Origin: Flavobacterium pectinovorum | GTDB lineage: Bacteria; Bacteroidota; Bacteroidia; Flavobacteriales; Flavobacteriaceae | NCBI RefSeq assembly: GCF_022802975.1 | Contig: NZ_JAFEVZ010000003.1 | Span: forward strand, 372,001-436,000 | Reading direction: 5' to 3' | Length of the DNA stretch: 64,000 nt | In this document: piece by piece, positions 34,724-42,814 of the stretch | Position numbering within the stretch: the stretch's first letter is position 1 | Layout: each line of letters opens with the position of its first letter | The notes under the pieces: generated by a model | Databases searched by the model: none | Told to the model about the DNA's origin: nothing | Seen by the model: the letters and a program-made list of their open reading frames with translations, nothing else | Translations under genes and position numbers: made by a program

Positions 34724-36796
34724 ATGAAAAAATCAATAATTGCATTTTTATTCCTCTTAACTAATATCTACACTATGACCGCTCAGGAAGATCCTTATTT
34801 ATGGCTAGAAGAAGTTGACGGAAAAAAAGCATTGGATTTTGTTGAAAAAGAAAACAAAGCCACATTAGACGTTCTTACTAATCAAAGTGAATATCAAGAT
34901 ATCTACACTAAAAGTCTGGCTGTTTTAAACGATACAGATAAGATTGCTTACCCAGGAGTTTTTGGGAATTATATTTATAATTTTTGGCAAGATAGCGAGC
35001 ATGTCAGAGGAATTTGGCGCAGAACAACCAAGAAAAGTTATTACACTAAAAATCCTGTCTGGGAAACACTTTTAGACATTGATGCTTTGAGCAAACAAGA
35101 TAATGTTAAATTGGTTTTTAAAGGGGCACAAGGTTTGTATCCAAAATATGACCGCTTCTTAGTAAGCCTTTCTTATGGTGGTGGTGATGCTGTTGAAGTT
35201 AAAGAATTCGATGCAGTTACCAAGAAATTTATTCCAAATGGATTTTCAATTCCAGAATCTAAAAATAGTGTCAGTTACTTCGATGCAAATACTTTAATTG
35301 TCGGAACCGATTTTGGCGAAGGAAGCATGACCTCTTCTGGTTATCCAAGAATTGTTAAATTATGGAAAAGAGGGACCAAATTATCTGAAGCAAAAACAAT
35401 ATTTGAGGGAGACGTTTCCGATGTTTCGGATAATGGATACTTAATTCGGGATGGTGAAAAGAGTTATCTTTTTATTGGAAAAGGAGAAACATTTTACACC
35501 TCAAAATCTTTTGTAATGGTTAACGATAAATTGATAAAACTGGATATTCCTGATGATGCTAATTTTAGTGCAATATTAAATAATCAGGCAATAATCAATT
35601 TAAAATCAGATTGGACTGTTAATGGTAAAACCTACAGACAAGGTTCTGCTATCAGTCTCAATTTTACTTCATTGTTAAAAGGGCAGAAAGACTTACAGCT
35701 TATTTATGAACCGGATGCTTACAGTAGCATTGCGGAAATTTCAAGCACCAAAAACTTTTTATTAATCAACATTTTAAACAATGTAAAAAGTGAGCTTTAT
35801 TCCTATTCTTACACAGATGGTAAATGGAATAGTGCCAAAACCAATGCTCCTGAATTTGGAACAATCGAAATCGTAGCAACAGATGAATTTGGTGATGATT
35901 ATTATTTTAATTATCAAAATTTCCTCACTCCTACTTCTTTATTTAGTGCTAATGCAAAAAACAATACAGTTCAAAAAGTAAAATCCCTTTCGGCATATTT
36001 TGATGGCAGCAAGTACAAAGTGGAACAATTTAAAATGAAATCAAAAGATGGTGAAATGATTCCATATTTTGTGATTGCGGGAAAAAATATTAAATATGAC
36101 GGAAATAATCCAACTCTACTAAATGCTTATGGTGGATTTGAAGTTTCAGAACAACCTTTTTATTCTGGTGTTATCGGACAAGCCTGGTTAGACAAAGGGG
36201 GCGTTTTTGTATTAGCAAACATACGAGGTGGTGGAGAATTTGGACCAAAATGGCATCAGGCAGGATTGAAAGAAAAAAGGCAAAATATTTACAATGATTT
36301 TCATGGAATTGCCGAAGATTTAATCGCAAAAAAAATTACATCCAGTAAGCATTTAGGCATTATGGGAGGCAGTAATGGTGGATTACTTATGGGAGTTGCA
36401 TTTACCCAGCGTCCTGATTTATACAATGCAGTTGTATGTCAGGTTCCGTTGTTAGATATGAAACGTTATAACAAATTATTAGCCGGGGCAAGCTGGATGG
36501 GTGAATATGGAGATCCTGATACTAGTGATTGGGATTTTATTAAAAAATATTCCCCTTATCAAAACGTAAATAAAGATACCAAATATCCGGAAGTGTTTTT
36601 TATGACTTCTACCAGAGATGATCGTGTTCATCCTGGTCATGCAAGAAAAATGGCTGCTAAAATGATTGATATGGGTGATAAAATTTACTATTACGAAAAT
36701 ACTGAAGGCGGACATGGCGGCTCTTCAACCAACGAGCAAAGAGCTAAATTTTATGCTTTATATTATTCCTATTTATGGAAAAAATTAAAAGTATAA
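34724..36796 (+). CDS. Prolyl oligopeptidase family serine peptidase
   Basis: 690 residues with a signal peptide (MKKSIIAFLFLLTNIYTMTA). The N-terminal part begins EDPYLWLEEVDGKKALDF, the usual start of the family, followed by a seven-bladed propeller and the C-terminal alpha/beta-hydrolase. Catalytic Ser is in GGSNGGLLMG, Asp in TRDDRVHPGHA and His in GGHGGS. S9A family, cleaving after proline in small peptides; periplasmic or surface. Confidence 0.93.
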   Translation: MKKSIIAFLFLLTNIYTMTAQEDPYLWLEEVDGKKALDFVEKENKATLDVLTNQSEYQDIYTKSLAVLNDTDKIAYPGVFGNYIYNFWQDSEHVRGIWRRTTKKSYYTKNPVWETLLDIDALSKQDNVKLVFKGAQGLYPKYDRFLVSLSYGGGDAVEVKEFDAVTKKFIPNGFSIPESKNSVSYFDANTLIVGTDFGEGSMTSSGYPRIVKLWKRGTKLSEAKTIFEGDVSDVSDNGYLIRDGEKSYLFIGKGETFYTSKSFVMVNDKLIKLDIPDDANFSAILNNQAIINLKSDWTVNGKTYRQGSAISLNFTSLLKGQKDLQLIYEPDAYSSIAEISSTKNFLLINILNNVKSELYSYSYTDGKWNSAKTNAPEFGTIEIVATDEFGDDYYFNYQNFLTPTSLFSANAKNNTVQKVKSLSAYFDGSKYKVEQFKMKSKDGEMIPYFVIAGKNIKYDGNNPTLLNAYGGFEVSEQPFYSGVIGQAWLDKGGVFVLANIRGGGEFGPKWHQAGLKEKRQNIYNDFHGIAEDLIAKKITSSKHLGIMGGSNGGLLMGVAFTQRPDLYNAVVCQVPLLDMKRYNKLLAGASWMGEYGDPDTSDWDFIKKYSPYQNVNKDTKYPEVFFMTSTRDDRVHPGHARKMAAKMIDMGDKIYYYENTEGGHGGSSTNEQRAKFYALYYSYLWKKLKV

Positions 36797-36820
36797 TGCA
36801 TTAACGAATAGAAAACATTT

Positions 36821-36867
36821 ACCGCAGATTAGCAGATTATTTAATTTAAAATCTACAAATCTGCGGT
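36821..36867. terminator. CGCAGATT hairpin terminator
   Basis: ACCGCAGATT (36821-36830) and AATCTGCGGT (36858-36867) form a perfect 10-bp stem beyond the oligopeptidase stop, followed by T-rich sequence. Confidence 0.7.
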
Positions 36868-36913
36868 TTATTATTTTCTTTTAAAATAATTACATTTACA
36901 AAAAATTACAATT

Positions 36914-38353
36914 ATGGTATTAAGCAGATTTTGGTTAACGATTTTTATTTCTTCGATTGTGTTTATTGTGGTAAGTTTATTTACAGCCAATACATATACT
37001 ATTGATTCTGTTTTGAACGGAAAGAAAGATGACCCCATTTTGGTTTCAGAAAAATACGTTGAACAACTTCCCGCTTTCATCAAAGACAGCATAAAAAATG
37101 CTCCGGAGAAGACCATGATTGTCAATCGTGACACGCTAAATTCCGACACGACTTATGTTTACAAAAACAAAACCGTAAAAATCTACAGCGGTCTTCAAAA
37201 ATCGGACGGTTTATTGCCAACCTGTAAAAGTACTCTGGTTGATTTAATTCTGCCATTGATTGCTTATCTGGCATTCTTCTGCGGATTAATGGAGCTTTTA
37301 ATTGTTTCCGGAGCTTCCGGAAATTTAGCTAAAGTACTTAGTCCCGTTTTTGTAAAAGTATTTCCAAGTATTCCTAAAAACCATCCTTCGATATCCTACA
37401 TGACGTTAAACTTTGCTGCGAATTTCTTAGGATTAGATTCGGCTGCAACACCATTCGGACTAAAAGCCATGGAAAGTTTACAGGAAATAAACCCCGAAAA
37501 AGACAAAGCCAGTGATGCACAGATTATGTTTATGTGTCTTCACGCTTCGGGTTTAACTTTAATTGCAACTTCAATTATCGGTTATCGTGCCGCTGCAAAT
37601 GCAAGTAATCCTGCCGATGTGATGCTGCCTTGTATCATTACTTCATTCATCGGAACGATTGCCGCTTTCCTGATTGTGGGAGTAAAACAAAAAATCAATT
37701 TTAAAAGTGCTTCATTATTAATTGGTTTAATGACTTTAATTGCTGCAATTATTGGTTTATTGATGTACGTGAATCATTTAGATTTAATCGGAAAAAACTA
37801 TTTCACTTCTAACCTTTCCGGATTAATATTAGTAGCGATAATTGCATTTACCCTGATTTTTTCTTTCATCCATGAAAAAAAATTCAAAGATGCCGAAACT
37901 ACTGTTTTTGACACATTTGTAGTGGGAGCCAACAACGGTGTTAAGACCGGGGTTACTATTTTTCCTTATGTTTTAGGAATGCTGGTTGCTATTTCATTAT
38001 TCAGAAACAGCGGTTTGTTCGAAATCATCAGCGATGCCATTGGATTTATCTTTTCGAATATGGGAGTGAGCAAAGAAATCACGAATGCGCTGCCGGTTGC
38101 TATGCTTCGCCCTTTTAGTTCTGCAGGATCAAGAGGATTTTTGATAGATTCAATGAATACTTTTGGTGCCGATTCGTTAACGGCAAGACTAAGCAGTATT
38201 TTCCAGTGCAGCGCCGAAAGTACGTTTTATGTAATTGCAGTTTACTTTGGTTCGGTAAATATTAAAAATACCCGTTATGCTTTGGGTACCATGCTTTTGG
38301 TAGATTTGATTTGTGTGATCACGGCTATTTTTGTGGCGACCTGGTTTTTTTAA
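36914..38353 (+). CDS. SpmA-SpmB-like nucleoside recognition (gate) membrane protein
   Basis: 479 residues with about ten membrane helices. The first gate unit (about 105-260) resembles SpmA (SGASGNLAKVLSPVF, FLGLDSAATPFG), the second (about 325-475) resembles SpmB (GANNGVKTGVTIFPYVLGML, MLRPFSSAGSRG, CSAESTFYVIAVYFG). In Bacillus the two are separate spore-maturation proteins; here one chain. This is a non-sporing lineage, so the role is transport or gating and not sporulation. Confidence 0.88.
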   Translation: MVLSRFWLTIFISSIVFIVVSLFTANTYTIDSVLNGKKDDPILVSEKYVEQLPAFIKDSIKNAPEKTMIVNRDTLNSDTTYVYKNKTVKIYSGLQKSDGLLPTCKSTLVDLILPLIAYLAFFCGLMELLIVSGASGNLAKVLSPVFVKVFPSIPKNHPSISYMTLNFAANFLGLDSAATPFGLKAMESLQEINPEKDKASDAQIMFMCLHASGLTLIATSIIGYRAAANASNPADVMLPCIITSFIGTIAAFLIVGVKQKINFKSASLLIGLMTLIAAIIGLLMYVNHLDLIGKNYFTSNLSGLILVAIIAFTLIFSFIHEKKFKDAETTVFDTFVVGANNGVKTGVTIFPYVLGMLVAISLFRNSGLFEIISDAIGFIFSNMGVSKEITNALPVAMLRPFSSAGSRGFLIDSMNTFGADSLTARLSSIFQCSAESTFYVIAVYFGSVNIKNTRYALGTMLLVDLICVITAIFVATWFF

Positions 38354-38384
38354 TTAAACATTAATCAACATAATCGAAATTTAA

Positions 38385-38545
38385 ACGGAATAAATTCCGG
38401 CCCTACAATATACAACCGAGCCGATGGCTCTTGCTTTTGGGTTTTAAAATTCCGTAGGAATGAATATGTATTGTAGCTACGGATTTTAATCCGTTGGTAA
38501 CATAACGAATATCGTTTAAGTTCCGTAGGAACGGGGCATATAAAA
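38385..38545. repeat. Island of dispersed GTAGGAAC/ATCCGT repeats
   Basis: The 309-bp gap holds GGAATAAATTCC, TTCCGTAGGAA (38450 and 38520), ACGGATTTTAATCCGT (38479) and AGCCGATGGCT-like palindromes. A 74-codon frame on the minus strand here only tracks these repeats. The rest of the gap is AT-rich with a -7 element near 38641. Confidence 0.55.
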
Positions 38546-38640
38546 TATTCGCAAACTTTATAAATTTCAATGAGTTTCATAACCAACAATAAACTTCACA
38601 AACACGTATAATTCAAATTCTTTCTTAGGTAAATAATTTT

Positions 38641-38648
38641 TAACTTTG
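38641..38648 (+). promoter_or_regulatory. Candidate -7 element TAACTTTG before fumarase
   Basis: Exact TAnnTTTG match 14 bp before the ATG, so the leader would be very short. No spaced TTG found. Confidence 0.4.
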
Positions 38649-38662
38649 TCAAAAACAAAGAA

Positions 38663-40267
38663 ATGATTGATTTTATATACCAGGATCCTTATCCTATTTT
38701 AAAAGACGAAACACAATACCGCAAAATTACTTCAGATTTTGTACAACTTGAAAAATTTGGAGACAAAGAAGTTCTTCTCGTTGACCCAAAAGGATTAGAA
38801 TTATTAGCTGAAGAAGCTTTAACAGATGTTTCGTTTATGTTGAGAACGACACATTTGCAAAAACTTCGTAACATTCTTGACGATCCTGAAGCGACTGACA
38901 ATGATCGTTTTGTGGCTTACAATTTACTGCAAAATGCATCGGTTGCTGCCGAAGGGCAATTACCAAGCTGCCAGGATACCGGAACAGCAATCGTTATGGC
39001 AAAGAAAGGCGAAAGCATTTTTACCGGCGTTGATGATGCCGAATGGTTAAGCAAAGGAATTTTCAATACCTACCAAAAACGCAATTTAAGATATTCGCAG
39101 ATTGTACCAATTTCGATGTTTGAAGAGAAAAACTCGGGTTCGAATCTTCCGGCACAAATTGATATTTATGCCAAAAAAGGAACTTCGTACGAGTTCTTGT
39201 TTATGGCAAAAGGCGGTGGATCTGCCAACAAAACTTATTTATACCAACAAACAAAATCATTATTAAACGATAAATCTTTGGATGCTTTCATTCGTGCAAA
39301 AATCAAAGACTTAGGAACTTCTGCCTGCCCGCCTTATCATTTGGCTTTAGTGATTGGCGGAACTTCTGCTGAAGCTACTTTAGCTACAGTTAAAAAAGCA
39401 TCGGCAGGATATTTTGACAATTTACCAACATCAGGAAACATGTCCGGTCAGGCGTTTCGTGATTTAGAGTGGGAAGAGCGTGTTCAGAAGATTTGTCAGG
39501 AAAGTGAAATTGGGGCTCAGTTTGGAGGGAAATATTTTACACATGACGTTCGCGTTATTCGTTTGCCTCGTCACGCAGCTTCTTGTCCCGTTGGATTGGG
39601 AGTTTCCTGTTCTGCAGACCGAAATATCAAAGGAAAAATCACAAAAGACGGAATCTTCCTTGAGCAGTTAGAAGTAAATCCGAAACAGTTTTTACCGGAA
39701 ACAGCTCCACATTTAGAAGCTCCTGTTGAAATTGACTTAGATCAGCCAATGGCGGATATTTTAGCTAAACTATCGCAATACCCAATCAAAACGCGTTTAA
39801 AACTAAACGGAACTGTTATTGTGGCACGTGATATCGCCCACGCAAAAATTAAAGAATTATTAGACGCCGGAAAACCAATGCCGGAATACTTTAAAAACCA
39901 CCCGGTTTATTACGCTGGACCTGCAAAAACTCCGGAAGGAATGGCTTCTGGAAGTTTTGGGCCAACAACTGCCGGTCGTATGGACGTTTATGTGAATGAA
40001 TTTCAAAAACATGGCGGAAGTATGGTGATGCTGGCTAAAGGAAACCGTACCAAACAAGTGACTGATGCCTGCAACAAATACGGCGGATTCTATTTGGGTT
40101 CAATCGGAGGACCGGCCGCTATTTTGGCTCAGGACAATATTTTAAAAGTAGAAGTGGTTGATTTTGAAGAATTAGGAATGGAAGCGGTTCGAAAAATCAC
40201 TGTAAAAGATTTCCCTGCCTTTATTATTACGGATGATAAAGGAAATGATTTCTTTGAGAATTTGTAA
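38663..40267 (+). CDS. fumA: Class I fumarate hydratase (4Fe-4S)
   Basis: 534 residues, near the 540-550 of the single-chain class I enzymes. The N-terminal domain has [11 protein letters not shown] (cluster ligand Cys) and the middle has [14 protein letters not shown] and [10 protein letters not shown]. The C-terminal beta domain has the [11 protein letters not shown] and [11 protein letters not shown] motifs. It hydrates fumarate to malate in the TCA cycle, in the cytoplasm, and is oxygen-sensitive. A repeat array and a terminator follow. Confidence 0.95.
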   Translation: MIDFIYQDPYPILKDETQYRKITSDFVQLEKFGDKEVLLVDPKGLELLAEEALTDVSFMLRTTHLQKLRNILDDPEATDNDRFVAYNLLQNASVAAEGQLPSCQDTGTAIVMAKKGESIFTGVDDAEWLSKGIFNTYQKRNLRYSQIVPISMFEEKNSGSNLPAQIDIYAKKGTSYEFLFMAKGGGSANKTYLYQQTKSLLNDKSLDAFIRAKIKDLGTSACPPYHLALVIGGTSAEATLATVKKASAGYFDNLPTSGNMSGQAFRDLEWEERVQKICQESEIGAQFGGKYFTHDVRVIRLPRHAASCPVGLGVSCSADRNIKGKITKDGIFLEQLEVNPKQFLPETAPHLEAPVEIDLDQPMADILAKLSQYPIKTRLKLNGTVIVARDIAHAKIKELLDAGKPMPEYFKNHPVYYAGPAKTPEGMASGSFGPTTAGRMDVYVNEFQKHGGSMVMLAKGNRTKQVTDACNKYGGFYLGSIGGPAAILAQDNILKVEVVDFEELGMEAVRKITVKDFPAFIITDDKGNDFFENL

Positions 40268-40311
40268 ACTGAGGGACTAAGTTGCTAAGCTACTGAGTTA
40301 CTAAGTTTTTT
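40267..40311 (+). repeat. Octad array, 8-bp period
   Basis: GGGACTAA, GTTGCTAA, GCTACTGA, GTTACTAA run in exact 8-bp register from 40272 to 40303 and end in GTTTTTTT. It follows fumA directly. Confidence 0.65.
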
Positions 40312-40319
40312 TTAAAATA

Positions 40320-40343
40320 AAAACCGCCTGATTGGGCGGTTTT
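40320..40343. terminator. Bidirectional terminator
   Basis: AAAACCGCC (40320-40328) pairs with GGCGGTTTT (40335-40343) between fumA and the convergent nuclease gene. Confidence 0.9.
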
Positions 40344-40385
40344 GTTGTCTTCTTCAGAATATTTATTTTAGACAAATCTCAAAAT

Positions 40386-41006
40386 CTAAATCTTTAGAAA
40401 TAGATTTTCAATTGGTGTGAATATATCATTTTCATCTTCAAAACTTGTAATCCATTTATCTTTTAATAAACAGAAATATTTCTCTCCTAATAAATCATTT
40501 TCTTCAAAACCACCCCAATTTTGACCAGTTAGAACAACTAAAAAAGCTTTTGCATTCTTAAACTCTTTATTTAATTTTTTTTCTCTTTTATTAAAATCAA
40601 TTTCCCATTTGTGTCTATTCCAACCTAATTGTGTTTTACACTCTATAATTGCAATAACCTCATTATCTTTCCAAATTGAAATATCTGGTCGTATTGAACC
40701 TCGTTTTGCAACAATTTGTTTTTCAGATATTGCTTGTAAATCAGGATTGGTTTTTGACAAATAAATCTTCATATAAAACAATAATTGCTCTGTAAAAAAA
40801 TCTGCTCCATTTGTAATATATCTCTTTTCCAAAAATTCTTTATTATCATATTGGCTTCTATAATATTGTTTCATTCGATTTAACAACAAATTACTATATT
40901 CTCGGGTTTCAATATTTATTTCAGAATTCAGATGATATTCAAATGATTTTTTTAAAGTTATGTGTAAATTTTTTAATGTGTTTAGATAATCATTTTCAAT
41001 ATCCAT
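40386..41006 (-). CDS. PD-(D/E)XK nuclease-like protein
   Basis: 206 residues, ATG start. The second half has RPDISIWKDNEVIAIIECKT: Asp, then Glu-x-Lys, the catalytic arrangement of restriction-endonuclease-fold nucleases. The first half is helical with many Tyr/Asn. The reading frame is more AT-rich than its neighbours and has no methyltransferase or partner gene beside it. Could be a solitary nuclease from a mobile defence island, or a non-defence member of the fold. Function unproven. Confidence 0.7.
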   Translation of the reverse strand: MDIENDYLNTLKNLHITLKKSFEYHLNSEINIETREYSNLLLNRMKQYYRSQYDNKEFLEKRYITNGADFFTEQLLFYMKIYLSKTNPDLQAISEKQIVAKRGSIRPDISIWKDNEVIAIIECKTQLGWNRHKWEIDFNKREKKLNKEFKNAKAFLVVLTGQNWGGFEENDLLGEKYFCLLKDKWITSFEDENDIFTPIENLFLKI

Positions 41007-41050
41007 TGATGTATTTTTTAAATCTTGAAATTTTCTCGTTAATACTTTTT

Positions 41051-41704
41051 CTAAAACCTCATCTCTGGAATTTCCCCCTCAATTATCAAATCAGCTTCGG
41101 TTGAAGCGATGATGTGATCCACAGAAACTCCTGGCGCTCGTTCTAAGAGCTTAAAACCTTTTTTAGTCACTTCGAGAACTGCAAGCTCAGTTACAACCTT
41201 TTTAACGCATCCTACACCCGTTAACGGCAAAGTACATTTTTTTAAAATTTTTGATTCTCCTGCTTTGTTAACGTGCATCATGGCAACGATGATATTTTCG
41301 GCGGAAGCCACCAAATCCATAGCACCTCCCATTCCTTTTACCATTTTGCCCGGAATTTTCCAATTGGCAATATCACCATTTTCAGAAACCTCCATCGCAC
41401 CCAGAATGGTCAAATCAACTTTCTGGCTTCGAATCATTCCGAAACTAAAAGCAGAGTCAAAAAAGCTTGCTCCCGGAAGCGTAGTAATAGTCTGTTTTCC
41501 TGCATTGATAATATCGGCATCTTCTTCTCCGGCGAAAGGAAAAGGCCCCATTCCGAGAACACCATTCTCACTTTGAAATTCTACAGAAATATCATCTCTT
41601 ACGTAATTCGCCACCAAAGTCGGAATCCCGATACCAAGATTGACGAAATATCTGTCTTTTACTTCCTTTGCAATTCGTTTTGCTATATCTTCTTTACTTA
41701 ACAT
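41051..41704 (-). CDS. scoB: 3-oxoacid CoA-transferase subunit B
   Basis: 217 residues, the normal size of the beta subunit. The start has LGIGIPTLVANYVRDD and the catalytic Glu lies in SENGVLGMGPFP (near 52). With subunit A it moves CoA from succinyl-CoA or acyl-CoA to a 3-oxoacid, feeding ketone-body and fatty-acid breakdown. Downstream of subunit A in one operon, although 187 bp apart. Confidence 0.93.
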   Translation of the reverse strand: MLSKEDIAKRIAKEVKDRYFVNLGIGIPTLVANYVRDDISVEFQSENGVLGMGPFPFAGEEDADIINAGKQTITTLPGASFFDSAFSFGMIRSQKVDLTILGAMEVSENGDIANWKIPGKMVKGMGGAMDLVASAENIIVAMMHVNKAGESKILKKCTLPLTGVGCVKKVVTELAVLEVTKKGFKLLERAPGVSVDHIIASTEADLIIEGEIPEMRF

Positions 41705-41710
41705 AAAATC

Positions 41711-41887
41711 AATGTGTCAATTTTTAATGTGCCAATTCGAAAATTTGATAATTAGATAATGCTCTACTTACGTTCAACATTAATTATCTAATTGACAAAT
41801 TATCTCAATTAAATTTAATGTGCCAATTAGTCAATTTGATAATTTTAAAACATACGTAAAGAATTATCCAATTGACAAATTATCTCA
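41711..41887. repeat. Duplicated 70-80 bp repeat unit between the two CoA-transferase genes
   Basis: Unit 1 (41726-41807) and unit 2 (41817-41887) both open AATGTGCCAATT and close ATTGACAAATTATCTCA. Within each, GATAATT and AATTAT/ATTATC segments can pair, so each may form a hairpin. A third partial opening (AATGTGTCAATTT) is at 41711. It fills nearly the whole gap between scoA and scoB. Confidence 0.6.
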
Positions 41888-41891
41888 TTAT

Positions 41892-42596
41892 CTAATTACC
41901 TCTCTGTCTTACTGTGCGTTGTTCGATTCTCTTCTCAAACTTTTCTCCCTGAAAAATACGCTGTACCATAATTCCCGGAATATGAATCTGGTTTGGATCT
42001 AAAGTTCCTACCGGAACCAGTTCTTCAACCTCGGCAATGGTTATTTTTGCTGCTCCCGCCATACAGGCGTTAAAATTTCTGGCTGTTCCTTTGAAGATAA
42101 GGTTTCCGGCCTCATCACCTTTCCATGCTTTTACAATGGCAAAATCAGCTCTAAAAGCTTCTTCCATAATGTGCATTTTACCATTGAACTCACGGACTTC
42201 TTTTCCTTTGGCTACTTCAGTCCCGTAGCCCGCCGGTGTAAAAAATGCTGGAATTCCGGCTTGTGCTGCACGACAGCGTTCTGCCAAAGTTCCTTGCGGA
42301 GTGAGTTCAACTTCCAATTCTCCCGAAAGCATCTGGCGTTCGAACTCGGCATTTTCACCAACATAGGAAGAAATCATTTTTTTGATTTGTCTTTTTTGCA
42401 GAAGCAATCCCAAACCAAAATCATCAACTCCTGCATTATTTGAAATACAGGTTAAATCTGATATTTGGGTTTTTACTAAGGCTGCAATCGTATTTTCAGG
42501 AATTCCACACAGACCAAATCCGCCAAACATAATGGTCATTCCGGATTCAATGCCTGTTATAGCTTCCTGAACATTGTTTACTTTTTTTGTAATCAT
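41892..42596 (-). CDS. scoA: 3-oxoacid CoA-transferase subunit A
   Basis: 234 residues. [13 protein letters not shown] near the start and the [20 protein letters not shown] core in the middle are the family hallmarks; [15 protein letters not shown] follows. Alpha partner of subunit B, first gene of the operon. Cytoplasmic. Upstream is a GTC(A)GGCTGAG-type repeat and the PBP1A terminator hairpin. Confidence 0.93.
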   Translation of the reverse strand: MITKKVNNVQEAITGIESGMTIMFGGFGLCGIPENTIAALVKTQISDLTCISNNAGVDDFGLGLLLQKRQIKKMISSYVGENAEFERQMLSGELEVELTPQGTLAERCRAAQAGIPAFFTPAGYGTEVAKGKEVREFNGKMHIMEEAFRADFAIVKAWKGDEAGNLIFKGTARNFNACMAGAAKITIAEVEELVPVGTLDPNQIHIPGIMVQRIFQGEKFEKRIEQRTVRQRGN

Positions 42597-42681
42597 AACA
42601 AACTGTCTTTATCACTGGGTAATTTTGATAAAAATAAGATTTTTTGATTAAATTATAACGATTTCGTAAAATAAAATAGGA

Positions 42682-42703
42682 TTCAACTCCGCTCAGCCTG
42701 ACA
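42682..42703 (-). repeat. Dispersed GTCAGGCTGAGCGGAGT repeat
   Basis: ACTCCGCTCAGCCTGACAT, reverse-strand copy of the family at 22358. Confidence 0.55.
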
Positions 42704-42740
42704 TTTAATGTTTTTATTTCATCCACTCATGTAAATATCA

Positions 42741-42790
42741 AAAAAAAATCCTTTTGTATTCATCTAAATTAAAGATGGCAACAAAAGGAT
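42741..42790 (-). terminator. Terminator downstream of PBP1A
   Basis: ATCCTTTTGT (42748-42757) pairs with ACAAAAGGAT (42781-42790). On the minus strand the stem is followed by a run of eight T, 24 bp after the PBP1A stop. Confidence 0.8.
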
Positions 42791-42814
42791 ATTTTCATAT
42801 TCAAAAAGCTAAAA

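Noticed and set aside
38365..38589. A 74-codon minus-strand frame
   Set aside because: It follows the GTAGGAAC palindromes, has no family and no ribosome site.
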